A stretch of 39,728 nucleotides of DNA, taken from assembly GCA_031281255.1 (NCBI GenBank), contig JAITFR010000090.1, positions 1 through 39,728 on the forward strand, given 5' to 3'. This document shows, piece after piece, positions 23,100-31,012 of this stretch (positions are counted from its first letter, which is position 1; each line of letters begins with the position of its first letter). The stretch is from Oscillospiraceae bacterium. Its GTDB lineage: Bacteria; Bacillota; Clostridia; Oscillospirales; Oscillospiraceae. The notes below the pieces were generated by a model. That model made no database searches. It was not told the DNA's origin and saw nothing but the letters and a program-made list of their open reading frames with translations. A program made the translations under genes and the position numbers.

Positions 23100-25294
23100 C
23101 AGGATTTCACCAACCTCACTCTCAAGCCGCTGTACCGTTTCTGTCTCTTGTCATTTGCAACCATGTGCTGCATAACTTCAGCGTTTCCGACAATAACTAG
23201 TAGACTCTTTGCTCTAGTTACAGCAGTGTATAATACACTTCTGGTTAACAACTGCGGAGCAGCCGGTGTCATAGCTAAAATTACTGCGTGATACTCACTG
23301 CCTTGCGATTTATGTACTGTCATTGCAAATGCCGGCTCTAACTCATGAAGCTGGTCAAAAGTATAAGTAACAAGCTTATCCTCAAAATCAACAATTATAG
23401 CTTCTCTATTGTGGTCAACTTCAAGAACAATCCCAACATCACCGTTAAACATACCTGTGCCTGCTGTTTTTTTATCACTGCTTTGCCAAATTATGTCATA
23501 GTTATTTTTAATTTGCATGACTTTATCACCGGTACGGAATAAGTAATCTCCAAACTGTTTTTCGTTTTTTTGCATATTTTGAGGATTTAATTTCTCTCGA
23601 AGTAACATATTTAGATTAACTGTTCCTGCTCCTCGTTTTCTGGTCGACGATAAAACTTGAATCAATGAGGGGTCAACACCCATGTTGTTTGGTAGTCTTT
23701 CGCTATATAATTCAGCAATTGTTTGAGCTATATGTTCTTCTGAATTACGTCGCATAAAAAACAAATCAGAAAATTTCTCAGTAAAATCCGGCATATTTCC
23801 ATTATTTATCTCATGAGCACATTTTATGATTCCACTATCTTCTGATTGTCTGAATATTTCTGTCAGTGCAATTGTTGGTACTACTTCACTCCTTATAACA
23901 TCAGAAAACATATTTCCCGGTCCGACAGGTGGTAATTGATCAGTATCGCCCACCATAATTAAGCGCCCTCCCGGTTTTAGGGCTTTAAGTAGTGCATACA
24001 TTAGCAATATATCAATCATTGAACATTCGTCAACAATTATAACATCTGCTTCCAGTTGATTAAGTTCATCACGTTCAAATATTGGTATACCACTATCATC
24101 ATGCCCTGCACCAAGAAGTCTATGTATTGTTAGGGCTTCACGTCCTGTTAACTCTGATAACCGTTTAGCGGCACGTCCTGTTGGTGCACATAAAACAGTT
24201 TTTAATCCCTGTACATCAAACATTTCCAGTATTCCTCTTACTGTAGTTGTTTTGCCTGTGCCAGGTCCTCCTGTTAATACTAATATATTATTTTCCGCAG
24301 CTAAACAAATTGCTTCTTTTTGTGTTGTTGAGTATAGTATTGAGCTTGTTTTTTCTATGTTTTTTTGGATTTTATCTATTATTTTTACTTGACTTATCTC
24401 CTGTCTAATATTAACCATCTCTAAAATTCTCTTTGCTAAATACTCTTCAGCTTCATAAATGTGCTTTAGATAACAACCCACAACATTTGCTACTTGCTCA
24501 ACAACAATATCTCCATACTCACATAGAGTATCAAGTGCTACTACAATCTCATCATGATTTATTCCTATTAAAGTATTGACCGCTTCGGTTAGTTTGTTTT
24601 TCGGTATAAAAGTATGACCATTACCAAGATTATGAACAAGTTCATATATAAGAGCTGCTGAAATTCGTGGCGGACTATTACTCTCGAAACCTAAATCAAG
24701 AGCAATCGTATCAGCTTCAAAAAAATCAGCCCCATAATTCTCAGAAACCAACAAATATGGATTATCACAAACAGCATCAACAGAATCATCGCCATAATCT
24801 TTATAAACTCGTGTTGCTATTAATGGTTTGATATTATACTGGCTCAAAAATAAAACTAATCGTCTTAATCCTGCTCTACGTCTGTAACTATCACCAATAC
24901 TTCTAGCACTCCTTAAAGATATTCCTTTTATTGTTGATAACAAATCAGGATCATTTTCGATTATATTAAGAGCATTTGTACCAAACTTATCAACAATATC
25001 TCGAGCTTTTGCCGGTCCAATCCCTTTGACCGAACCGGTCGATAGAAAGCGAAAGATTTCTTCTTCTCCTGATGGAGAAAAAACTTCATATGATTCTACT
25101 TTAAACTGCTCTCCATACTGATGGTGAGTTGTCCATGAACCGGTTACAACAATCTTTTCACCGAGAGATATCCCCGGAGTACTTCCCGCAGCAGTAACCA
25201 ATCCTTCAGTAGTATCTAATCTAATTACAGTATATCCATTTTCAACATTGGAGAATACAATGCTGCTAACTATACCTTCAATCTTTTCGTCCAA
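23099..25294 (-). CDS. recD2: RecD2-type superfamily 1 DNA helicase
   Basis: A 5'-3' DNA helicase of the RecD2 class (no RecBC partners), acting in repair and replication-fork maintenance. At 731 aa it has the long RecD2 N-terminus: an OB-like domain (1-75) and tandem helix-hairpin-helix motifs (STGSVKGIGPAKARDIV, then STIKGISLRSARSIG). The helicase core follows: Walker A GGPGTGKTT (342-350), Walker B VDECSM, GDTDQLPPVGPG, and the C-terminal FAMTVHKSQGSEY and LYTAVTRAKSLLVIVG motifs. The start is a TTG at 25294 with AAAGGA about 13 nt upstream; no ATG fits better. It follows dtd by 23 nt. Confidence 0.94.
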   Translation of the reverse strand: MDEKIEGIVSSIVFSNVENGYTVIRLDTTEGLVTAAGSTPGISLGEKIVVTGSWTTHHQYGEQFKVESYEVFSPSGEEEIFRFLSTGSVKGIGPAKARDIVDKFGTNALNIIENDPDLLSTIKGISLRSARSIGDSYRRRAGLRRLVLFLSQYNIKPLIATRVYKDYGDDSVDAVCDNPYLLVSENYGADFFEADTIALDLGFESNSPPRISAALIYELVHNLGNGHTFIPKNKLTEAVNTLIGINHDEIVVALDTLCEYGDIVVEQVANVVGCYLKHIYEAEEYLAKRILEMVNIRQEISQVKIIDKIQKNIEKTSSILYSTTQKEAICLAAENNILVLTGGPGTGKTTTVRGILEMFDVQGLKTVLCAPTGRAAKRLSELTGREALTIHRLLGAGHDDSGIPIFERDELNQLEADVIIVDECSMIDILLMYALLKALKPGGRLIMVGDTDQLPPVGPGNMFSDVIRSEVVPTIALTEIFRQSEDSGIIKCAHEINNGNMPDFTEKFSDLFFMRRNSEEHIAQTIAELYSERLPNNMGVDPSLIQVLSSTRKRGAGTVNLNMLLREKLNPQNMQKNEKQFGDYLFRTGDKVMQIKNNYDIIWQSSDKKTAGTGMFNGDVGIVLEVDHNREAIIVDFEDKLVTYTFDQLHELEPAFAMTVHKSQGSEYHAVILAMTPAAPQLLTRSVLYTAVTRAKSLLVIVGNAEVMQHMVANDKRQKRYSGLRVRLVKS

Positions 25295-25317
25295 TATAGC
25301 TAAGAGTTCCTTTCAAA

Positions 25318-25758
25318 CTAATCATTTTCATCTAATACAATCGTTACAGGGCCTTCATTTACTGATGATACATTCATCATTGCTCCAAAGATACCGGTTT
25401 CTACTGTAAAACCGGCATTTCTGCACTCGCTGATAAATAACTCGTAAAGTGGTATTGCGACATCCGGTTTTGCTGCTGTTGTAAATCCGGGACGGCGGCT
25501 TTTAGTATCTGCATACAAAGTAAACTGTGATATTATCAGCAGACTGCCACCAACTGCTTTTAAATCAAGGTTCATTTTCCCTTCATTATCAGCAAAAACA
25601 CGTAAGTTGCAAATTTTTGAAGCGAGCCGAACAGCATTATCTCTAGTATCAGTATCTTTAATTCCGAGTAGTACCAAAAATCCGTTATTTATCTTACCAA
25701 CTACTGCTCCATCAATCTCAACATTAGCTGATGATACTCTGGTTATTACAGCTCTCAT
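25318..25758 (-). CDS. dtd: D-aminoacyl-tRNA deacylase
   Basis: Hydrolyses D-aminoacyl-tRNAs (and glycyl-tRNA-Ala), clearing mischarged tRNA. Both active-site signatures are present: SQFTLYADTKSRRPGF (near 78-93) and the cross-subunit NEGPVTIVLD (about 133-142). The 146-aa length is typical. Its ATG overlaps the rel stop by 4 nt (ATGA), a coupling seen in many Firmicutes where dtd follows rel. Confidence 0.95.
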   Translation of the reverse strand: MRAVITRVSSANVEIDGAVVGKINNGFLVLLGIKDTDTRDNAVRLASKICNLRVFADNEGKMNLDLKAVGGSLLIISQFTLYADTKSRRPGFTTAAKPDVAIPLYELFISECRNAGFTVETGIFGAMMNVSSVNEGPVTIVLDEND

Positions 25759-27941
25759 CCATCTGCTCTCCTAACGTCTGTTACGCCTTGAACCGTCATT
25801 ATTTTTGCCATTGCTGACACTAGTTCATCACGATTGTTTACTTCAACAACAATGGTCATATGTGTGTCTTCTCCACTTTCCACTCTAGCATTAAAAGATG
25901 TAATGATAACATTTAACGAGTTTAAAACAGAAGCTACATCAACTACTATACCCACTCTATCAATTACCTGTACATCAATAACAGTTGAGTATAGATTATT
26001 ATCTGTTTTTTCCCAAAAAACACGCACCCATCTACCTTGTTCTGATTCAGGTTCATTTTGCGATTCCAAGTAATTATGACAATCCTGCCGATGTACAGAA
26101 ACCCCAAAACCCTTAGTAATAAACCCAATAATCGGATCTCCGGGTATTGGTGAGCAACACCGTGCAAACTTGATAAGACAATTCTCCGACCCTTCAACAG
26201 TAATCCCGTGTGGTTCTCTTTTCTTTTTTGCGATTTTTTTAGTTTTATCTACTATCTCATCATCAGTTCTTTTTATTTTCGCAACATGCCGGAGTTCTTC
26301 TTGTATACTATGAATTACTTTTGTTGCTGTAATTCCACCATACCCAATTGCAGCATACATTTCTTCGCTATTTCCAAATGAAAGACGTGCCAGAACTTTC
26401 ATAAACATTTCATATTGTGTTGCTTCTTCGATTGATATATCTGCGTGCCGTAGAGCAGATTCAAAAGAAAGCTTCCCATGTATAACATTTTCTTCTCGTT
26501 TTTCTTTCTTAAACCATAGCCTGATTTTATTTCTGGCTTCAGGACTTTTTACAATATCGAGCCAATTGCGATTAGGCCCTTTTGAAGCGTTTGATGTTAA
26601 TATTTTAACTATATCACCATTATTAAGCACATGTGTATAAGGTACCATTCGACTATTTACCATAGCTCCTGTCATTGTGTTGCCAACTTCTGAATGAATA
26701 CTATATGCAAAATCTATAGGTGTTGACCCTATCGGTAAATTCACAACATCTCCACGAGGTGTAAATACAAATACCTCGTCAGCAAACATATCTACTTTTA
26801 ATGCTTGCATAAACTCCTGTGCATCACTATCTTGCTGTGTTTCCAGCAAACGTCTGACCCATGCAAACTTTTCTTCGTCAGCGACTTTGCCACTTTTACC
26901 TTCTTTATACTTCCAATGCGCAGCAATACCGTATTCTGCTGTATGGTGCATATCCCACGTGCGGATTTGAACCTCAAAAGGAATACCATCATTACCTATA
27001 ACATTAGTATGCAAACTTTGATACATATTTGGTTTTGGTGTGCCGATATAATCGTTAAAACACCCCGGTATCGGGCGGTATAGCTCATGGATATGTCCAA
27101 GAACATTGTAACAATCTGCAATATCGCTAACTATAATACGAAACGCATGTAAATCAAGTATTTCAGAAAGTAATAAGTTTTCGCTAAACATTTTTCTATA
27201 TATACTGTATAAATGTTTAATCCGTCCTGTGATTTGACAGGAAATCCCATATTCGCTTAAACGCTCTGATAGACGGTTTCTTATGCTTTCTAAGAATGCT
27301 TCATCTTCAACATGCCTCTGTTTTAAACCTTCAAGTATCTCTGTACACGCAGCAGGGTCAAGGTATCGTATTGATAAATCTTCTAATTCCCACTTTAATC
27401 TTTGCATACCAAGCCTATGAGCAATTGGAGCATACATTTCCATTGTTTCTAATGCTTTTTCACGTTGTTTTTCCGGTTCTACATACTCCATAGTGCGAGT
27501 ATTATGTAGTCTGTCTGCAAGCTTTATTAATATCACACGTATATCTTGTGCCATTGCAAAAAGCATTTTGCGAAAGTTTTCCATTTGCTCTTCTTCTGCA
27601 CTTGTATATGTGACTCGAGTTAATTTTGTTACACCTTCAACAATTCCGGCAACATCAGAACCAAATAGATTCTCAATATCTTCAAAAGTAGCATCAGTAT
27701 CTTCAATGCAGTCATGTAAAAGAGCTGCACAAATTGAATCATCATCCATACCAATTTCAGCAACAATTTCAGCCGCTGCTAATGGATGTGTTACGAACTC
27801 ACTACCATCTTTACGAAGCTGGTTACCATGTGCTTTTCGTGCAAACTCAAAAGCTGCACGAATACGTTCTGTATCAGCAGCGGGTAAATATTCCTTTATG
27901 GTCGCTTCAAGCTGATTGTATCTTTCTTCTACACTTATCAT
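25755..27941 (-). CDS. rel: Bifunctional (p)ppGpp synthetase/hydrolase
   Basis: Stringent-response enzyme that makes and degrades (p)ppGpp. Domain order in 728 aa: HD hydrolase with H52 and HD at 76-77 (ALLHDCIEDT); synthetase with GRIKHLYSIYRKM, LHAFRIIV and GTPKPNMYQSLHT; TGS domain (EVFVFTPRGDVVNLPIGSTPIDFAY); conserved-cysteine region (KFARCCSPIPGDPIIGF); C-terminal ACT domain (about 655-728). The intact HD residues indicate an active hydrolase, so this is the Rel type rather than RelA. It lies between recJ and dtd, the usual Firmicute order. Confidence 0.96.
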   Translation of the reverse strand: MISVEERYNQLEATIKEYLPAADTERIRAAFEFARKAHGNQLRKDGSEFVTHPLAAAEIVAEIGMDDDSICAALLHDCIEDTDATFEDIENLFGSDVAGIVEGVTKLTRVTYTSAEEEQMENFRKMLFAMAQDIRVILIKLADRLHNTRTMEYVEPEKQREKALETMEMYAPIAHRLGMQRLKWELEDLSIRYLDPAACTEILEGLKQRHVEDEAFLESIRNRLSERLSEYGISCQITGRIKHLYSIYRKMFSENLLLSEILDLHAFRIIVSDIADCYNVLGHIHELYRPIPGCFNDYIGTPKPNMYQSLHTNVIGNDGIPFEVQIRTWDMHHTAEYGIAAHWKYKEGKSGKVADEEKFAWVRRLLETQQDSDAQEFMQALKVDMFADEVFVFTPRGDVVNLPIGSTPIDFAYSIHSEVGNTMTGAMVNSRMVPYTHVLNNGDIVKILTSNASKGPNRNWLDIVKSPEARNKIRLWFKKEKREENVIHGKLSFESALRHADISIEEATQYEMFMKVLARLSFGNSEEMYAAIGYGGITATKVIHSIQEELRHVAKIKRTDDEIVDKTKKIAKKKREPHGITVEGSENCLIKFARCCSPIPGDPIIGFITKGFGVSVHRQDCHNYLESQNEPESEQGRWVRVFWEKTDNNLYSTVIDVQVIDRVGIVVDVASVLNSLNVIITSFNARVESGEDTHMTIVVEVNNRDELVSAMAKIMTVQGVTDVRRADG

Positions 27942-27954
27942 TTTATACTTGCCG

Positions 27955-29679
27955 TTATCCTTTACTTAACCTTAAATCCAGTAATTGCAATTGTATATTA
28001 CTCTGTCCTCGAAAATCATTTATTTGCGGTTCAAATGCTACATCGATATAATCTCCTTCTTTTACACCAAGTTCACTTGTTGGTGCAAAAAAGAACACAC
28101 ACTCCATTACAAATGGTTCTTCTTTTCCTTGTTTATTTTTATATAACTTTTCGATTTTTAGTTTTGAATGTTTTCCATTACCTATAGATTGTAAAGATAT
28201 TAGCTTTGCTCTATGAATGTATGCTTTCGGAAATTGATTTCCCCTACCAAAAGGTTCTAAGAGTTCCAGTTCTTTAATATTTTTTATTGATAATAATTCA
28301 TTAGGTTTTTCAATTTCAAAATCTATTTCGAGTGTTTCTGTGTGAATTTCACCACTTTTCTTTTTATATATAGCTGATAGCTGCTCACGAAGTTTATCTA
28401 TATTCTTTTCAGGTATAGTAATACCGGCAGCTTTATCATGTCCGCCAAAATCATCAAATAAATCTTTACACAAATATAGTGCATCATATATTGAGTAAGA
28501 GCCATAACTACGGCATGAACCTCGTCCTGTTCCATTTTTGTCAATACTAATAATTACTGTTGGTAAACGATATCGCTCGGCTATCTTTGTTGCAACAATG
28601 CCGGTTACACCTTGATCCCATTTTTTACTGCTAATTACTATTGGACTGTCAGGTATGTCTTCACCTAATATCATTATAGCATCATCATATATTTCTGTTT
28701 CTATATTTCTTCTTTCAATATTTAATTCATCAAGTTTTTCAGCTAAAACTTTCGCTTCTTCCTCATCATTAGTTAGCATTAGATCAACAGACAGTTTTGG
28801 TTGATTCATTCTACCTGCGGCATTTATTCTAGGTGCGATTACATATCCAATAGTTGATGAGGTAACTTTTGTTATTTCTGAGTTCGTACTACTGAGTATA
28901 TAACGAAAACAAGGTTCAGGATCATTATTTATCTTATCGATACCTCGTTTTACAAGATCGCGATTTTCTCCGGTTAAAAGCATTACATCTGCAACGGTTC
29001 CTACAGCAACATAATCAATATACTTATTAATTATTTTATCAGATAAATAATCACCTTCCAATGCACAAGCAAGCTTAAATGCTACGCCCACACCGGCTAG
29101 ATACTTATACGGATAAGTGCAATCTGGACGCTTTGGATTTATAACCGCATCAGCCATTGGTAATTCATCTCTACATTCATGATGGTCGGTGATGACAAGT
29201 TTTATTCCTAATTCACGCGCATAAAGAGCTTCATCTTTTGCTGTTATTCCACAGTCAACAGTAATTATTAGCTTGTAGTTCTTTTCATCAAACTCTTTTA
29301 TGATATCATGACTAAGACCAAATACACCAACAGATCGTTTTGGTATATGCACGTCATAATCAGCCCCTTGAGATTCTAACCATTTAGCAAGTACAACACT
29401 GGCTGTCATTCCATCAACATCATAATCACCGTGAATTACAATACGCTCTTTATTTTTTACTGCTTTTTTTATTACTTTTACTGCTTTGTCCATATCGGTC
29501 AATAAAAAAGGATCATAAAACACAACCGAGTTTTTATCAATAAAAGAATTAGCTTCTTCTATATCTGAAAATCCCCGAGAAGCTAAAAAAACAGAAACCA
29601 GTGGATTTATCTTATTTTGTAAAAAATCCACTGCTTTTTCTCTATTAAAACCAATAATATCCCAGTTCTCGTATTTCAT
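27955..29679 (-). CDS. recJ: Single-stranded-DNA-specific exonuclease RecJ
   Basis: 5'-3' single-strand DNA exonuclease for recombination and mismatch or base-excision repair. The DHH phosphoesterase motifs are IHGDYDVDGMTA and ITDHHECRDELP. The DHHA1 motif GRGSCRSYGSYSIYDAL...FGGHDKAAGITI is followed by an OB-like C-terminus, giving 574 aa, normal for RecJ. The reading frame stays open upstream to 29853, but that part would translate a fold-back element and has no RecJ character, so ATG 29679 is chosen. No Shine-Dalgarno precedes it. A promoter 6 nt away (29686-29714) suggests a leaderless message. First gene of the operon to mreB. Confidence 0.93.
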   Translation of the reverse strand: MKYENWDIIGFNREKAVDFLQNKINPLVSVFLASRGFSDIEEANSFIDKNSVVFYDPFLLTDMDKAVKVIKKAVKNKERIVIHGDYDVDGMTASVVLAKWLESQGADYDVHIPKRSVGVFGLSHDIIKEFDEKNYKLIITVDCGITAKDEALYARELGIKLVITDHHECRDELPMADAVINPKRPDCTYPYKYLAGVGVAFKLACALEGDYLSDKIINKYIDYVAVGTVADVMLLTGENRDLVKRGIDKINNDPEPCFRYILSSTNSEITKVTSSTIGYVIAPRINAAGRMNQPKLSVDLMLTNDEEEAKVLAEKLDELNIERRNIETEIYDDAIMILGEDIPDSPIVISSKKWDQGVTGIVATKIAERYRLPTVIISIDKNGTGRGSCRSYGSYSIYDALYLCKDLFDDFGGHDKAAGITIPEKNIDKLREQLSAIYKKKSGEIHTETLEIDFEIEKPNELLSIKNIKELELLEPFGRGNQFPKAYIHRAKLISLQSIGNGKHSKLKIEKLYKNKQGKEEPFVMECVFFFAPTSELGVKEGDYIDVAFEPQINDFRGQSNIQLQLLDLRLSKG

Positions 29680-29685
29680 CTTGGT

Positions 29686-29714
29686 AGTATACCAAATAGC
29701 ACAACAATCCACAA
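29686..29714 (-). promoter_or_regulatory. recJ operon promoter, probably leaderless
   Basis: On the minus strand: -35 TTGTGG (29709-29714), 17-nt spacer, extended -10 TGG-TATACT (-10 hexamer at 29686-29691), then only 6 nt to the ATG at 29679. A 6-3-6 palindrome TTGGTA-GTA-TACCAA (29681-29695) overlaps the -10 and start site and could be an operator. Confidence 0.55.
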
Positions 29715-29752
29715 CTATAAATGTAGCAATAAAAGTAACAAATGTAATAAAT

Positions 29753-29867
29753 GTAGAAATATTCTTATATGGTCTCGGAAAGCGGAACCATGGATGGTGT
29801 AGCGCCGAACCTCTGCACATGGATGTGCAGGCGTTCGGAAAAGAGACTATCATAAGAATATTTCTAC
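29753..29867 (-). ncRNA. 115-nt fold-back element, candidate structured RNA or MITE
   Basis: The outer arms 29753-29776 and 29843-29867 pair over 24 bp with one bulge and one G-U pair. Inside are two hairpins. ACCA-TGGA-TGGT is at 29787-29798. CCGAAC...GTTCGG (29805-29810/29833-29838) encloses CTGCACA-TGGA-TGTGCAG (29813-29830). Both hairpins present the same ATGGAT apex (ATCCAT on the minus strand). On the minus strand an extended -10 TGATATAAT (29872-29880) puts a transcription start at about 29867, the first base of the stem. That favours a minus-strand RNA. TA dinucleotides at each end also allow a mobile-element origin. No Rfam family is recognised. Confidence 0.55.
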
Positions 29868-29927
29868 TAGTATTATATCACACTGCATAATTATTTATGA
29901 CAAATGATTACAAAATGCTATTCGGTA

Positions 29928-29956
29928 TTGACAACTAATATTTTATAATATAATAT
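29928..29956 (+). promoter_or_regulatory. Promoter of the zinc-ribbon/DUF975 gene
   Basis: A perfect TTGACA (29928-29933) is followed by overlapping -10 candidates: TATAAT at 29949-29954 (15-nt spacer) and TAATAT at 29951-29956 (17-nt spacer). A leader of about 38 nt leads to the ATG at 30001 with a strong AAGGAAGGGG ribosome site. Confidence 0.6.
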
Positions 29957-30000
29957 TGCAATACAAAAAAACTATTTTTCAATAAGGAAGGGGTTATACT

Positions 30001-30924
30001 ATGTTTTGTCCAAAATGTGGCAAAGAAGTCGCAGCAGGAGGCTTCTGTGGACAATGTGGTGCAGCAGTTAATAATGACACACCACAACAACCACAAGCAG
30101 TGCCTGTAATGCCACCGCCACCGCCGCCACCACCACCAATGCAACCACCTCCGCAGTATGCACCTGTAGCACAACAGCCACCACCTCCGCATGGAGCACC
30201 ACCCCCACCACCATACGGAGCACCGCCTCCCCCTTATGGTACGCCACCTCCATACCATGCACACCCAATGGCTCAACCCGGATTTATCGGAGATGTTTTT
30301 TCAAAAGCGTTCGCATTTCTCTTTAAAAAACCGGTACTCCTTTGGGGAATATCGTTATTATGCGTGTTAATGACATTTTTGGTATTTGCTTTTGGTGTTA
30401 TACCACTCATTACTTTACCGGTTTCATTAGTGCTTCAATTAGGTATGATTAATGTCTTCTTAAAAGCATTTAGAGGTCAGGAAATCAGTGCAACACAACT
30501 ATTTGAAGGTTTTGGTAAAGGTAAGTTTTTACGTAATGCCGGAGGAATGGCATGGAGAGAGCTTTGGATAATAATTTGGTCAATGCTCTTTGTTATACCC
30601 GGTATAGTGAAATCTTATTCATACCGTTTAACTCCGTACATCATGATAGAAGATGCTGATATCGAAGCAACAGAAGCACTTAAAAAATCTATGCGTTTAA
30701 CAAAGGGTTATAGGGGTAAAATGTTCCTCACTGACATAATAATCGGGATTTGCATAGGAGCAGCAGTTTTTATTCCTTCGTTATTAATTGGCATGGTACC
30801 TATCTTAGCAGTTATACTAGGTCCGGTGCTACTTGTTGTATTTGCACTGGCTCCAATTCTACTGGGAACAGTTGAAGCAATATACTACGAAAAAATATCT
30901 AAAGAAAACGAAATACCTAAGTAA
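30001..30924 (+). CDS. Zinc-ribbon, proline-rich DUF975 membrane protein
   Basis: A 307-aa protein of unknown function. An N-terminal zinc ribbon (FCPKCGK...GGFCGQCGA, residues 2-20) is followed by a low-complexity Pro/Gln/Tyr/Gly linker (about 28-95) with polyproline runs and YGAPPPP-like repeats. A DUF975-type membrane domain with about four helices comes last. The DUF975 signature is seen in KSYSYRLTPYIMIEDADIEATEALKKSMRLTKGYRGKMF (read in parts: KSYSYRLTPYIMIED and EALKKSMRLTKGY, about residues 203-240). The topology suggests a cytosolic zinc ribbon held at the membrane. The strong ribosome site and own promoter support high expression. A terminator follows at 30959. Confidence 0.8.
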   Translation: MFCPKCGKEVAAGGFCGQCGAAVNNDTPQQPQAVPVMPPPPPPPPPMQPPPQYAPVAQQPPPPHGAPPPPPYGAPPPPYGTPPPYHAHPMAQPGFIGDVFSKAFAFLFKKPVLLWGISLLCVLMTFLVFAFGVIPLITLPVSLVLQLGMINVFLKAFRGQEISATQLFEGFGKGKFLRNAGGMAWRELWIIIWSMLFVIPGIVKSYSYRLTPYIMIEDADIEATEALKKSMRLTKGYRGKMFLTDIIIGICIGAAVFIPSLLIGMVPILAVILGPVLLVVFALAPILLGTVEAIYYEKISKENEIPK

Positions 30925-30958
30925 AGCATAACATACAATAATATATCAATATAAACAT

Positions 30959-30995
30959 AAAGGGAGTTGCTCTATTGCACTCCCTTTGTTATTAC
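30959..30995 (+). terminator. Intrinsic terminator between convergent genes
   Basis: The hairpin AAAGGGAGT / ACTCCCTTT (30959-30967, 30979-30987) can be extended by a GC pair inside. It is followed on the plus strand by GTTATTACTTATTT. The arms give A-tracts and T-tracts on both sides, so it may also serve the convergent murC gene, whose stop is at 31013. Confidence 0.75.
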
Positions 30996-31012
30996 TTATT
31001 TACTCTGCTTTT

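Noticed and set aside
29680-29853. N-terminal extension of recJ by 58 residues
   Set aside because: It would translate the fold-back element and the promoter region; RecJ similarity begins just after ATG 29679.
29753-29867. Retron msr-msd RNA as an explanation of the fold-back element
   Set aside because: The inverted ends fit superficially, but there is no reverse transcriptase gene in the window.
29935-30276. Tryptophan-rich reading frame on the minus strand
   Set aside because: It is the reverse shadow of the CCA/CCG-rich proline linker of the zinc-ribbon gene.
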